Positions 44,801 to 51,638 of a stretch of DNA of 64,000 nucleotides are shown here, piece after piece. The notes beneath the pieces were generated by a model that was not told where the DNA came from, made no database searches, and was given only the letters and a program-made list of their open reading frames with translations. Source of the stretch: Chryseobacterium cucumeris (GTDB lineage: Bacteria; Bacteroidota; Bacteroidia; Flavobacteriales; Weeksellaceae); contig NZ_CP068760.1 of assembly GCF_016775705.1 (NCBI RefSeq), forward strand, positions 2,604,001 through 2,668,000, written 5' to 3'. Numbering within the stretch: the stretch's first letter is position 1; each line of letters begins with the position of its first letter. The position numbers and the translations under genes were made by a program.

Positions 44801-46219
44801 TATACATACGACGACAAAGGAGAAAGGGCTATTAAATACGGATTGGAGGTTCCAGCACAGCTATATCAGAATGGAGCACCGGTGGGTCTTAATGATATCA
44901 CACTGATCGATCATAAATTATATCCCAACCCATATATAACTGTAAGCTCCTCAGGTCAGTATACGAAGCATTACTTTGACGGTACAAAACGATTTGCAAG
45001 CAGATTGGTAGATGGCATCACACGATTTGAAGATCCGTCCGTCTTATACACTAGTAGAACAGCAACAGACCAGGCTGATAAGAAAGCGGATACAGAAGCA
45101 GACTTTAAAAAGTATTTGCAAAAAACGGATCTTGGAGGAAATGTATCAGTTGAGCTTAGAGAAATGTATCAGAGTCCAGGTTTATACTATCTGCATGGGG
45201 ATCATTTAGGAACCGCAACCTTTGTTACCAATTCTTATGGAGATGCAACACAGTTTTTCTTAAATTTACCATTTGGAGAAACCATGCTGGAGCAGATGGA
45301 TGGCTCTTACAATAATCCATATAAGTTTAATGGAAAAGAACTGGATGAGGATACAGGACTGTATTATTATGGAGCAAGGTATTATAATCCGAGATTGAGT
45401 ATTTGGTATGGGGTGGATCCACTCGCAGTTTATAATCCAGTAATAGAGGCTCAATTTTATGGTGATGGAGAACATAATGGAGGAGTATATTTCTGGGGGA
45501 ATTTAAATCCATTTATTTATACTTACCAGAATCCTATTGTGTACGTCGATCCAAATGGAAAACAGAATTATTCTTCAGTAATAAGTGGGAAATTCTCAGG
45601 TTTAGGAAAGGCAATTGATGATGGAGTAAGAGAAGTAGCTTCACAAGTTACAACAAGAGGATTGGGGGCTGCACAAATGGTAGGGGGTGCTACTGAAACT
45701 GTGATTGGTGGAGTTGGAGGGTTACTTACTGCAGAAACAGGTGTAGGAGTAGTTATAGGGACTGCAACACTAGCAAATGGAATAGACAATACAGTCACTG
45801 GAGCAAAGCAAATGTGGACAGGAGAAAGTCAGGATACTTATTTACATAAAGGTGTAGTTGAAGGATCTAAAACTTTAGGAGCTGACGATCAAACTGCAGA
45901 AAATATAGCAACAGGTGCTGACTTAGCAACTTTAGCTTTAGGAGGGGGAAATTCTCTCAAGAATACAAAAGTTTTAAGAGAATCAGGAACAGGTAATATT
46001 AATGGAATTTCTAAAGGAAGTAAAGCAGGGTATGGAGCACAAAAAAGATTTGATATACATCCACTTAGGCATCCGAGTAGAAGAACTTCAAGATTAACAT
46101 TAGCAGATTGGATAAAAGATAATAAAATTCCTGTGCCACATTATCATAGAGGCAAGGGAAGTAATTTAAAATACCACAGACCTTGGGAAAAAGGTCCTGA
46201 TGGAAAAAGAAGATGGTAG
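35819..46219 (+). CDS. Giant SpvB/FG-GAP/RHS-repeat polymorphic toxin
   Basis: 3,466 residues. A signal-like N-terminus (RSILFLCFLASMFIFASFTK) precedes ~420 residues of beta-rich sequence. An SpvB/TcaC-like domain starts near residue 456 (PIRVPAGIGGLQPSVSIAY, GWMGEGWNINGL). Calcium-site FG-GAP motifs DxNxDGxxD recur near 914, 998, 1713, 1816, 1907 and 2011. YD/RHS repeats fill about 2200-3100, ending in the RHS core (YYLHGDHLGTATFV near 3123; YGARYYNPRLSIW, DPNG near 3243). The last ~220 residues are an unassigned tip: a Gly/Ala-rich helical segment, then a basic His-rich end (HPLRHPSRRTSR, PVPHYHRGKGSN). The RHS shell should encapsulate the tip, which is the effector. A candidate immunity gene overlaps its stop. 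Confidence 0.92.
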   Translation: MKIHINRESFTKRSILFLCFLASMFIFASFTKEDRQRVRSFKLRLMDKYIYHSKQDYTDLAKSSELKSLNPNFPGNIKGENNENGEILPKGTLSKVLFSKNNETDYVFNSEEKQGIVGEFSDDESDNVTDNFFTITIPEVTEKKVKAYLVYDLFGLESYHSVSRSINKNIAFGGNIIVASSKWSTQKEEIPVTSLEKGKNTILFTSSLNGVKYKVKNVRIIFENHFKPTDHISSLLSGDHLYIKGIESGSVQINDKSVSSVKGEYETLIELTQADKEKGAVNIITSGGVREYKIPENKSSFKTVSEQKYFPVTITISKDTEHIESYENSILSIEKNSVENTVQVQVLKLRKKDYPAIPNEVKNMTANSGAYRLESHLGELTKNMIFSFPYDEKKLGARSAKELKAFYFDYSSKKWRVDPTSKVDTKKKVVTVETKGDTDYINGVISVPESSKLEAFTPTSISGLKAADPTAGLQLMGVPTATQKGDANANYPIRVPAGIGGLQPSVSIAYTSAGGNGWMGEGWNINGLSSITVDTKWGAPLFDGAKETELYSFDGEMLVYPNEYLPHRHNDMSETNAAITTEKQPRSSYVNNDIKQFYLRKNHDFTLIERIGTSPNNYTWKVTSTDGTKRYYGGSSDSVLYGSGGIAHWGLRLVEDAHGNTMEFTYYNESGGGGTFFQIKKIAYGKNKDYTVNFNKETSITRQDITTNAKQGLVRSEPYLLKSIEVKYKTELVRTYKMDYEEGEFFKTLLKRIYIVPNNPCSTTLTFAKSADTPKETAVRKTENTGSASRERDMDDGSGGGGGGPGGIETTCNEISDSYTFEYYDDVKDNQGKVKIFGPENGISLENDKEAYSDFVRGLVKPSKINGNISSETGFNIRIAAGLNFFTPSSNAYGHLMFGFPFGSSSAKARNAQQLIDFNGDGIQDMIYRVPSQGLFLRTGKLDDAGNLSFNKSEPIGNYPGGDFSYTETSTSNNGWDMGAMIFSKSQISSSTQGTTKTYLIDANSDGLMDIVNDGQVWFNRFSSGKSEMTQHSEYTENMVVKAKAIQKPVRECGDPGQYPYPCPEEPVKNYVDINDVVKVWVAPRDGYVRFTDTVSLASNPFDRVGWMYYSVEIKNPTPMSGTTDTFTNTRIYLQKIVPPTGPVDIVINRYNDYYSDMQSVDADPNYAISNGIDNSSRLFVKTGEKIYVRVHKNINKDIAVNSNPTITYVEEHYGDELLNNVELSQDQFQLNNGSYGENFLLNNASAPILLDAPGSVAINIPSITFPYLSDDIKFRVVTEKVNSGTITDLITPEIYNQSNLTTQAHTLNLTVNQGEPVYLRFIVESDSFTNFKITNWNGKITVDYNAAVNYGSGNAVVNWQGIAEYPSFVVTQLAPRLDINNVISSILLSGTHDFGVQINKNVNFSSLATGSFYYIIKKGNQVLAKRRVIVSHTNNTLIEEDMIAGQPVNGIAPVSFYSGKVPFLAANKNHLVTVEVYCKTAGDYALFNKYSAYFSGMPFNVYYDNVYIYASTTATAVNTAMYNSKSFFFNNWGQFVYKLGSLSDYLYGRPINFGDFGTPTANQNTYSGCQNPNIVSNHDALVNCILNETPDPNAGNNSISSSVFLMKPAYTGTFLSSKTGVWAGLAPNQYSSAFSFSTRDNVSYFTDPVPAVPPVVPATYVSGQLSVDTTMKAINKDQRSSASNETIGGSLISVNGGNSITKTYHSVESQTFADMNGDGYPDIVYPRSMQFTNSTGSLEDIRANSYGEPTQSLSYQKSNSAGFSSNIFSVTGRLRVHGSNGTSTEPDSGIPWSGNASVEASLNKYYDSYDAGNAFWMDINGDGLPDRVVGGHTQNMRVGLNLGKTVSSPSLFPNILTYRSHPKGAASISLGGGLGSSANLGALAGFGFGISAGVSASASTGSADVVYEDINGDGLIDLLEVDSNGATIVRYNLGNKFDTGVPLLKNSGNIDFSDETRSYNGSFSFGANYMFNMGPITLVPPVVILILWIKAGGGANVNLGMNVTETKKTFRDMNGDGFTDLVQDTDSGFIVNYSQIGRTNKLKSITNSFSKGTYVMDYQISRANYDNPHAKLIVKNISVLNPDVFSQEYTTENGTKMETRYEFHNRKYDRREREDFGFETVIKKEINNGSTERVSTDVYFNNTYLLSGLLKQSTLQSGNGSYLSDVKYNYKLKKFMYNTTLINLSSDLPFDYDSGGREGRKMAISLVDEKIKTVYESGGSITTTEKFTYTTKGLVEKYQYTSPSTSYNTRITYQAINNNIIGVPTVVEVYEGTTNSQLLRKRTAQNINLSNGDIGRYSISNGAVEIITDVNYNTAGNIIKVTYPPNNNTSAVQRYSIDYTYDDAVTGKYVVEVKDVFNIKSSAIYNPLFDVVTRKVDTGGNAMVYTYDGFGRTRTIMGPNEIANGATVPTVKYKYWFDHADIPNSDSAIQLYRASTSNYDPEYASSGNTIMTDTYSDFLGRIVQTKKDFEWSGYESRAVSGRTVYDGLGRVIRQFHPVMEAVTNQALNLASSGASTTSDYDSRDRVITFTDENSVTTKTSYSIDHDLFKITQEASSQKSETYSNAEGKVVQKDDYLDNTPISTFFEYNTIGELVMVKDPEGIKTQYSYDMAGRRVKQIHPDKGKTVYEYDPSGNLVTLQTENLVNDPTISTHVIQYKYDYNRLIGIVLPDLPSGDPNPNNVAYEYYPSTPGNNAGKLRIKDDGSGSTKYSYGRMGEVLSEVRVIRGYHIPEMYFKTSFNYDSWNRITKIKYPDDEIVSYHYDKGGMLKSVDNNNGETYINNAQYNHFDQRLAIVYGNGTSQSYMYNPTDRKLDYYNLSSISAPMLQNKYKYDEFSNVVKITNIATPQANGMGGAFDFEFGYDTLNRLVGTGTRKIILDGENQPIPTSNFAQSTYELEMHYNDVGGITGKRQHHERDQVIVPENTYENHYKYIDGTHKLKNVDDGLTGNNEAFEYDYNGNTVIHTDQNGTRKMFWDEQDRMRAFYNDNTGVYQYYTYDDKGERAIKYGLEVPAQLYQNGAPVGLNDITLIDHKLYPNPYITVSSSGQYTKHYFDGTKRFASRLVDGITRFEDPSVLYTSRTATDQADKKADTEADFKKYLQKTDLGGNVSVELREMYQSPGLYYLHGDHLGTATFVTNSYGDATQFFLNLPFGETMLEQMDGSYNNPYKFNGKELDEDTGLYYYGARYYNPRLSIWYGVDPLAVYNPVIEAQFYGDGEHNGGVYFWGNLNPFIYTYQNPIVYVDPNGKQNYSSVISGKFSGLGKAIDDGVREVASQVTTRGLGAAQMVGGATETVIGGVGGLLTAETGVGVVIGTATLANGIDNTVTGAKQMWTGESQDTYLHKGVVEGSKTLGADDQTAENIATGADLATLALGGGNSLKNTKVLRESGTGNINGISKGSKAGYGAQKRFDIHPLRHPSRRTSRLTLADWIKDNKIPVPHYHRGKGSNLKYHRPWEKGPDGKRRW

Positions 46220-46521
46220 AAATGGAAAAAAAAGAATTTTATAAATTATATATACCAGCATTAGAATTAGCCTTAAAGAATGATTCTGTTAATTATGGTT
46301 TTTATGTTAAATCTCCTGAAGATTATCTGGATGATAAAATTGCGAGACAGATCATTGACTATTTAGATGATAATGAAGATGATTTTACAGAAAGAGTATC
46401 GTATTATTTTGATGCTAAATCCCATAACTTTCCATCAATCCAAAATATTGATATTAATGAGTATAAGAAAGATTTGATTGAAGAAATTTCAAAAATTAAA
46501 AAAGATTTTTTAATTGATTAA
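46213..46521 (+). CDS. Candidate immunity protein for the RHS tip
   Basis: 102 residues, strongly acidic (DDKIARQIIDYLDDNEDDFT), opposite in charge to the basic toxin tip. The ATG at 46213 overlaps the toxin stop by 7 nt; a second in-frame ATG at 46222 has AGAAGA upstream and may be the real start. Position directly after the toxin and size are as expected for an immunity gene. No family recognised. Confidence 0.6.
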   Translation: MVEMEKKEFYKLYIPALELALKNDSVNYGFYVKSPEDYLDDKIARQIIDYLDDNEDDFTERVSYYFDAKSHNFPSIQNIDINEYKKDLIEEISKIKKDFLID

Positions 46522-46548
46522 TGTCTGAATAATAAATTATATATAGTA

Positions 46549-46581
46549 ACAAATCTCCTGCTTTGCAGGGGATTTGTTTTA
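46549..46581 (+). terminator. Intrinsic terminator after the toxin/immunity operon
   Basis: A 13-bp stem (46549-46561 with 46565-46577, one G-T pair) has a TTT loop, followed by TTT. It closes the operon. From here to the leader of radC copy 2 at 46685 there is no gene. Confidence 0.8.
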
Positions 46582-46954
46582 AGTGTTGCTACATTTTTAT
46601 TAAAGAGAATTTTAATTTTATTGATAATTTCTCCGTTCAAAAACAGTGTTAAACGTATTCTTCTTTACAATTTTCCATAATAAACCGGTAAAAGGCAGCC
46701 AAGTTGTGACGGGCAGCATTTCCTCTCGTGCCAAAAGACTACGGCATAAACGGTTGCCTCCCTAAAGGTACCCTCCATTTATTCCGTTTCCTTTTGGCTT
46801 TCACTTTACCCGTAACAATGATCTGCTTTCTTTTTTCGGTTTTTCTTTTGAAAAATATTAATTGAGCCCTGAGGCTTAATAGGAAAAAGGAATTGAATTA
46901 ACAATTAAGCAGGTACGGGAAAAGGGAGGCTCCGCCGTATCCGGAGCAAAACAA

Positions 46955-47398
46955 ATGAAGTTTAATATTGTCAATGAAATTAAATTAACCTATTCAAGAG
47001 AAGGGAATGCCGAAAAACTGATAACAAATTCGGATGATGCGGTTGAAGTATTCAGGGCACATTTTGATAGTAGCCAAATTGACTATAGAGAAGCATTTTA
47101 TGCACTCTATTTGGATCATGCCCATAACGTTTTAGGAATAAAGAAGATTTCGGAGTCTGGAATTTCCGCAACACTGGTGGATATTAGAATTATTATGCAG
47201 GCCGCCTTATTGTGTAATGCATCATCTATTATTGTAGCACACAACCATCCATCGGGGAGTTTAAAGCCGTCATCCGAAGATCTGAAAATGACCGGTAAAA
47301 TCAAGAATGCCTCTGAATTTTTAAATATTCAACTGCTGGATCATTGTATTTTAACGTCTACAGAATACTTGTCATTTGCTGATGAAGGTTTACTGTGA
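46955..47398 (+). CDS. radC: RadC-like JAB-domain protein, copy 2
   Basis: 147 residues, differing from copy 1 at four positions (N/S in AHFDxSQ, S/A in REx FYAL, N/D in LYLxHAHN, R/K in KIxNAS). The metal site AHNHPSG...SSED is intact. It converges on traN, with only a terminator and a hairpin between. In related ICEs radC is part of the accessory set; its role in transfer is not established. A hairpin covering GGAG precedes the ATG as in copy 1. Confidence 0.88.
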   Translation: MKFNIVNEIKLTYSREGNAEKLITNSDDAVEVFRAHFDSSQIDYREAFYALYLDHAHNVLGIKKISESGISATLVDIRIIMQAALLCNASSIIVAHNHPSGSLKPSSEDLKMTGKIKNASEFLNIQLLDHCILTSTEYLSFADEGLL

Positions 47399-47418
47399 GT
47401 GATTTGTAAATATAACAT

Positions 47419-47449
47419 AAAAAAACGGCAATTGAAGCTTGCCGTTTTT
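47419..47449 (+). terminator. Intrinsic terminator of radC copy 2
   Basis: CGGCAA/TTGCCG stem (47426-47431 with 47439-47444), A-run before and T-run after; equivalent to 24795-24825. Confidence 0.8.
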
Positions 47450-47458
47450 AAATTTTTG

Positions 47459-47500
47459 GCGAAAAGACAGATCTTCCTGTGGTCGAAGGTGTCTTTTCGC
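47459..47500. repeat. Conserved hairpin between radC and traN (copy 2)
   Basis: The arms 47459-47469 and 47490-47500 (GCGAAAAGACA / TGTCTTTTCGC) pair perfectly, as at 24834-24875. It is 7 nt from the traN stop codon and may shape the 3' end of the tra transcript. Confidence 0.6.
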
Positions 47501-47507
47501 GGTAAAT

Positions 47508-48407
47508 TTATATTGTATTATCGGGAGTATATTTGATAATTTTTGCCCTGACCAGATCTTTGTTTTTTACCTTTATCCGCTGATGGCGGCCACCGTTTTT
47601 TTCAAATATTTCAATGCTGAGTACTTGGTCCTTCAGCAATGTAAATTGGTCAAAAAGATAAACACTTTCAGCAGTGGAGTGGCTTTTTACACTCGTTACT
47701 GGAGAATATATCCGTACAGGATACACCACTTTTTCCTGAACAGCAGTACGTTTAAGGTTTTTTTTATCCGTTATTTTGAAATGGATAAAATCAATATCAT
47801 AATTGATATTTCGACTGTTCTTGATCTGAAGAACAAAATAGAATTTGCCCCTGAATGTATTCAAGGATTTCAATGAGAAATATACACCATCATTCTTTGC
47901 ATGAATATGTCTGGTGCTGCGTTTCGTGCTTTTTTGCAGTGTTTTCATTATATGATCTGTAAGAGAGGGTGAATCCCCTTTAAGTTCCTCAAACAGAACT
48001 TCAGGACCATTCTCTTTTTCAGTGTTCATATATAATTTTGAAAGATCATAGCTGAGTATATCAGGATAAGGATCATATACAACATCAAAACTGTAAAACC
48101 TGCCATCTTTAGTAATCACTGAAAAATTGGTTTCTGTCTCGAAATCTTTTACTGCTGCTTTAATCCTTAATACATTTCCTAAGTCTTCAGCCTTGCCAGC
48201 TGTAAGATAATCACTACCCAAATCAACATATCGTATTGATGAAGGAAATAGGAGGTGCGTTGTTTTATCATAAGTGACCTGCATTTTGTATGAATTCAGC
48301 CGTGTCTTATGGAGCGAGCCATCTTCTGCACGGCTCTGCGCTTTAACAATATTGATAAGCAGTAGCAAAATAATTGATAAAAGTTTTATATGAAGTATTA
48401 TTCTCAT
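47508..48407 (-). CDS. traN: Conjugal transfer protein TraN
   Basis: 299 residues with a signal peptide (MRIILHIKLLSIILLLLINIVKAQ). The YDKTTHLLFPSSIRYVDLGS stretch is the DUF4138/TraN signature and the rest is beta-rich. In CTnDOT-type systems TraN is an envelope part of the mating apparatus (VirB9-like role). It is the last gene of the tra block here; traO, traP and traQ do not follow, and the convergent radC does instead. Confidence 0.88.
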   Translation of the reverse strand: MRIILHIKLLSIILLLLINIVKAQSRAEDGSLHKTRLNSYKMQVTYDKTTHLLFPSSIRYVDLGSDYLTAGKAEDLGNVLRIKAAVKDFETETNFSVITKDGRFYSFDVVYDPYPDILSYDLSKLYMNTEKENGPEVLFEELKGDSPSLTDHIMKTLQKSTKRSTRHIHAKNDGVYFSLKSLNTFRGKFYFVLQIKNSRNINYDIDFIHFKITDKKNLKRTAVQEKVVYPVRIYSPVTSVKSHSTAESVYLFDQFTLLKDQVLSIEIFEKNGGRHQRIKVKNKDLVRAKIIKYTPDNTI

Positions 48408-48428
48408 GGTGGTATAATTATACGTTAG

Positions 48429-49730
48429 TTATTTTTTTGGAACTAAAAAAACAAGATGTCCTGTCTTCACAGTTACTTTTTGATTCCTGACTTTTTTCTG
48501 AAAATATCCCGCTATTCCCTGAATAACCCCTTTGGACATATCGGCAGCAACCTGTTGTCCTGCAGACTGCGTCATCATAATGCTTGTTCCTGAATTCTGA
48601 CCCATATTGGCGGCCATTTCACTGAGCTCATTTTGTTCGGAAGAGTGGTGAATATGCAATCCCGGCAGTCCGTCATTATCATGGATATCAATGTCAACAG
48701 GCTCAATCATCCCTCCATACTCTATGGCAGAGATATGAAGCTGCAATCTTCCGCCCTGAAATCTGCACTTGGCTTTCAAAAAAGTTCCGGAAGGGATTTT
48801 TATGTGTCCAAGCAAAATAGACTCCAGAATCCTTACTGAAATAACGCTTTCAGAGGTGACTGTTTTTGTTTCTGTAATGACAGCGCGGATACTGTTTCTG
48901 GATTGTGATTCCTGGAACTGCCATTCTTCAATTCCTGTAAATCTTTGAGCATAAATACTGCTATGAGTGATGCTGTCTGAGATACCGCGGTATAAACTTG
49001 AAACAATAGGATGAATGACAGGCTTTGCAATGGTAACCATAGCTTGAGCAGAAGCTGGTCCTTCTTTTATTTCACTTCTATTTTCTGAAACTTCCGGTTT
49101 AGAAGTTGGAAAATATTTGGCCGCCATCTGGTAAGATTTCTCCATCAGTTCCAGCTGGTTATTGATACTGGTGCTGGCCGGTATTGGCTCCCGCTCCGCA
49201 GCTTCTGTTTTTAACCGATGGATTTCTTTTTTAAGATATTCCACTTCCTGATCATCCCTGCTGTAAAATGAGCCTAAGACTTGCCGGGTATTCTGATAAC
49301 TGCCCATCGAATTCCGGGTGGATAAAATAGATTCAGATTTACCTTGTAAAGATAGTGGGTCCGAGGGTAATATTTCTGAAGAAGAATCCGTCCAATAGTC
49401 TGATAAGGTTGTGAGAGCATTTTTTTTCTCTTCATTTTTCTGTTCAAGCAACTGCTGTTCATACGCTTTTTGCTTATCAGACTGCAACTGGCCGTCAGAC
49501 GCCTGCGGAATAACTGAATTGAAGCCCGCCTTTTCTACATTAGCATTCTCTTTTTCCGGTTTAAAGAGTAAGAACAGGAAGCCCGCACATGCAATAGCCA
49601 TTAATAGGTAAATGAATGGTTTTTTCAACTGCTCAATCGTGAGATTTCGGTTTTCAGGCCCGTATTCGGTACTATTGCTTTGGCTGCCTTCCGTGACTCT
49701 GATATTGGTGTTATTTTGGACTTTCATCAT
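48429..49730 (-). CDS. traM: Conjugal transfer protein TraM
   Basis: 433 residues. A single membrane helix near residues 35-52 (FIYLLMAIACAGFLFLLF) is followed by a Gln/Glu-rich coil and a C-terminal domain with ILESILLGHIKIPSGTFLKA and DIHDNDGLPGLHIHH, typical of the TraM/VirB10-like core protein of Bacteroidota conjugation systems. The ATG overlaps the end of traL by about 20 nt. It would bridge inner and outer membranes. Confidence 0.9.
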   Translation of the reverse strand: MMKVQNNTNIRVTEGSQSNSTEYGPENRNLTIEQLKKPFIYLLMAIACAGFLFLLFKPEKENANVEKAGFNSVIPQASDGQLQSDKQKAYEQQLLEQKNEEKKNALTTLSDYWTDSSSEILPSDPLSLQGKSESILSTRNSMGSYQNTRQVLGSFYSRDDQEVEYLKKEIHRLKTEAAEREPIPASTSINNQLELMEKSYQMAAKYFPTSKPEVSENRSEIKEGPASAQAMVTIAKPVIHPIVSSLYRGISDSITHSSIYAQRFTGIEEWQFQESQSRNSIRAVITETKTVTSESVISVRILESILLGHIKIPSGTFLKAKCRFQGGRLQLHISAIEYGGMIEPVDIDIHDNDGLPGLHIHHSSEQNELSEMAANMGQNSGTSIMMTQSAGQQVAADMSKGVIQGIAGYFQKKVRNQKVTVKTGHLVFLVPKK

Positions 49731-49995
49731 GATTATTTTGTGGGGAATAGATTGAATTGCCTGCCTGAGGTTTGATTTTGAGATCTGCAGGTGCAGTATT
49801 GATATGCCTGATGAGTGGTATATCTTTGCCGTGAGGTCCTTTTGCCCATAGTCGAAAGATAATCAATAGGGTCAAAAGTGTATATCCTGTAAAAAAGAGT
49901 TTTGTCAGTACGCGCTGTTTTTTTATAGGAATTGCTTTCCACCGGCTTTCCGTTTTTTCTATCCACCGGTCAATTCGTAGGGTTAATTTTTTCAT
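49711..49995 (-). CDS. traL: Conjugal transfer protein TraL
   Basis: 94 residues: a basic N-terminus (MKKLTLRIDRWIEKTESRW) and one membrane helix (LFFTGYTLLTLLIIF), then a Pro-rich tail. Size and position between traK and traM match TraL (DUF3989). The gap to traK is 10 nt, and its 3' end overlaps traM. Small inner-membrane part of the mating channel. Confidence 0.82.
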   Translation of the reverse strand: MKKLTLRIDRWIEKTESRWKAIPIKKQRVLTKLFFTGYTLLTLLIIFRLWAKGPHGKDIPLIRHINTAPADLKIKPQAGNSIYSPQNNHDESPK

Positions 49996-50005
49996 GTTTG
50001 TTCAT

Positions 50006-50629
50006 TTATCGGTTAACGGTTTCCAGATCTTTATTTTCAAGTACATTGAATTTTTCAATTGTAAACCCCTGTGGATTACTGTCAGATCGTACCGAATTAA
50101 CTAGGAAGCAGTTGGTGATCAGGTTTCGGATCGTAAGGTTACTGGACCGGATAATAAACTGCCTGCCATAAGTTTTTACGGCATAAGGATAGCTGCTGAA
50201 ATCCGCAGCGATACTGTCAACTTCAATTCTTTGCTGTATATTTCCGCTGATTATCCGGTTATAATATCCTTTTTCAGAAAGGTCTTTGTAGTAGTTGAAT
50301 GCGGATTGATCAGCCAGATTAAATGCCCTTTTAACATTGCTTTCAATTGCATTTTTATCGGGGGCAATCGTAAAAAACAGTTCATGAAAACGTCTTACGT
50401 GCTCCCTTGCTTCCACGGGTCTGTTAATGGACATATCCTGTGACAGTGCAAGCATAAGTGATTTGCCGTTATCGAGGACATATATTTTTTGCCTCTGTTC
50501 TTCGGCAAAGCTATATGATTGATAGACAACAATGCCAACCACCCCAAAGCATAGCAGAGCGAAAATGAAGGTGAATAGCCTGATCTGCTTAAAGCTGTTT
50601 TCTATATTTCTTAAGATTTTAAATTCCAT
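50006..50629 (-). CDS. traK: Conjugal transfer protein TraK
   Basis: 207 residues. MEFKILRNIENSFKQIRLFT is followed by a membrane helix (FIFALLCFGVVGIVVYQSYS) and a soluble periplasmic domain with REHVRRFHELFFTIAPD, matching TraK of CTnDOT (VirB8-like role). It is downstream of traJ by 15 nt in the same operon. A nucleation factor for the channel is the likely role. Confidence 0.9.
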   Translation of the reverse strand: MEFKILRNIENSFKQIRLFTFIFALLCFGVVGIVVYQSYSFAEEQRQKIYVLDNGKSLMLALSQDMSINRPVEAREHVRRFHELFFTIAPDKNAIESNVKRAFNLADQSAFNYYKDLSEKGYYNRIISGNIQQRIEVDSIAADFSSYPYAVKTYGRQFIIRSSNLTIRNLITNCFLVNSVRSDSNPQGFTIEKFNVLENKDLETVNR

Positions 50630-50644
50630 GGTTTGATGATTTTG

Positions 50645-51637
50645 TTATTTAAGAAGCCTTCCTGATATATTACCCACTGCAGAACCCGCCGCCGCACCGG
50701 CAATATTTCCTGACCTTTGTGCCATCTGACTGACATTACGCATAAAGTTACCAGCGCCGCCAGCCTGAATGACCCAACCTGTCACAGTAGGTACCGTAAA
50801 ATATCCTATAATACCAATAATCATATAGATGATATACACCGTATTGGATGTATCAGGAATGAAATTGGGATCAGCAAGCATTTCCATATCTTTTTTGATA
50901 ATCAATGACTGGATCTTGGCAAGGATCGCACTGAACATATCTGCCACCGGAAGCCATAAATAAACACTGATGTATCGCGTCAGCCATTGCGTCAATGTAG
51001 ATTGGAATCCGTCCCAGACGGATATTGCAAATGCAATCGGCCCGAGAATTGATAATACGATCAGAAAAAATGTCCTTATAGTGTCAATAACCAATGCGGC
51101 AGCCTGAAAGAGTATTTCCAGAAATTCACGGAAACCGTCTCTGATTTCCTTTTTGATAGCAAACATCTCTCTTTCAATATACATTCCAGACATCGTTACC
51201 AGATCTGATGGCGACCAGCCAAGCTCTTCCAGCTTTCTATCAAACTCCTCGTCCGAGATCAGATAGGCCATCTCAGGGTTTCTGAGCATCGCTTCTCTTT
51301 CCAAAAGATCTTTTTTCTGCTGCAATTCGTTGAGGTCTAAAACCTGGCCCTCCAACATTGCATGGCTTCCCTGGACAATCGGATTCAACACACCATTGAT
51401 GCTTCCCAGTACAATAGTGGAAAAGAACATGATACAGATACCTATGGCAAATGGACGTAACATAGGAAAGAGGTCAACTGGCTCGGCTCTGCTTAATGAC
51501 TGCCATACCTTTAATGAAACATAAAACAATGCTCCAAGCCCTGCCAGACCTTTGGCTACCCCAGCCATATCAGCACATAATGGCAACATCTCTTCATATA
51601 CTGAGCGAAGGACCTCATGTAAGTTATCTGACTCCAT
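50645..51637 (-). CDS. traJ: Conjugal transfer protein TraJ
   Basis: 330 residues from the ATG at 51637 (MESDNLHEVLRSVY), which lies one base after the traI stop codon; a frame extending into traI is less likely. Multiple membrane helices, including AGVAKGLAGLGALFYVSLKV and IRTFFLIVLSILGPIAFAIS, and a Gly/Ala-rich tail (NIAGAAAGSAVGNISGR). This is the VirB6-like channel protein TraJ. Confidence 0.9.
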   Translation of the reverse strand: MESDNLHEVLRSVYEEMLPLCADMAGVAKGLAGLGALFYVSLKVWQSLSRAEPVDLFPMLRPFAIGICIMFFSTIVLGSINGVLNPIVQGSHAMLEGQVLDLNELQQKKDLLEREAMLRNPEMAYLISDEEFDRKLEELGWSPSDLVTMSGMYIEREMFAIKKEIRDGFREFLEILFQAAALVIDTIRTFFLIVLSILGPIAFAISVWDGFQSTLTQWLTRYISVYLWLPVADMFSAILAKIQSLIIKKDMEMLADPNFIPDTSNTVYIIYMIIGIIGYFTVPTVTGWVIQAGGAGNFMRNVSQMAQRSGNIAGAAAGSAVGNISGRLLK

Positions 51638-51638
51638 C

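Larger units (their letters stand above)
46685..47614. repeat. Direct repeat copy 2: leader, radC, end of traN (~930 bp)
   Basis: This matches 24051-24991 in the same orientation. This copy is the parental one as it runs into the complete traN gene. Its leader holds the same CCTCCCTAAAGGTACCCTCCA and GCTCCG...CGGAGC hairpin. The two copies bracket about 21.7 kb of cargo. Confidence 0.9.

Noticed and set aside
47439..47876. 145-codon plus-strand frame as gene
   Set aside because: It lies antisense to the 3' half of traN, which is well supported by family and order.
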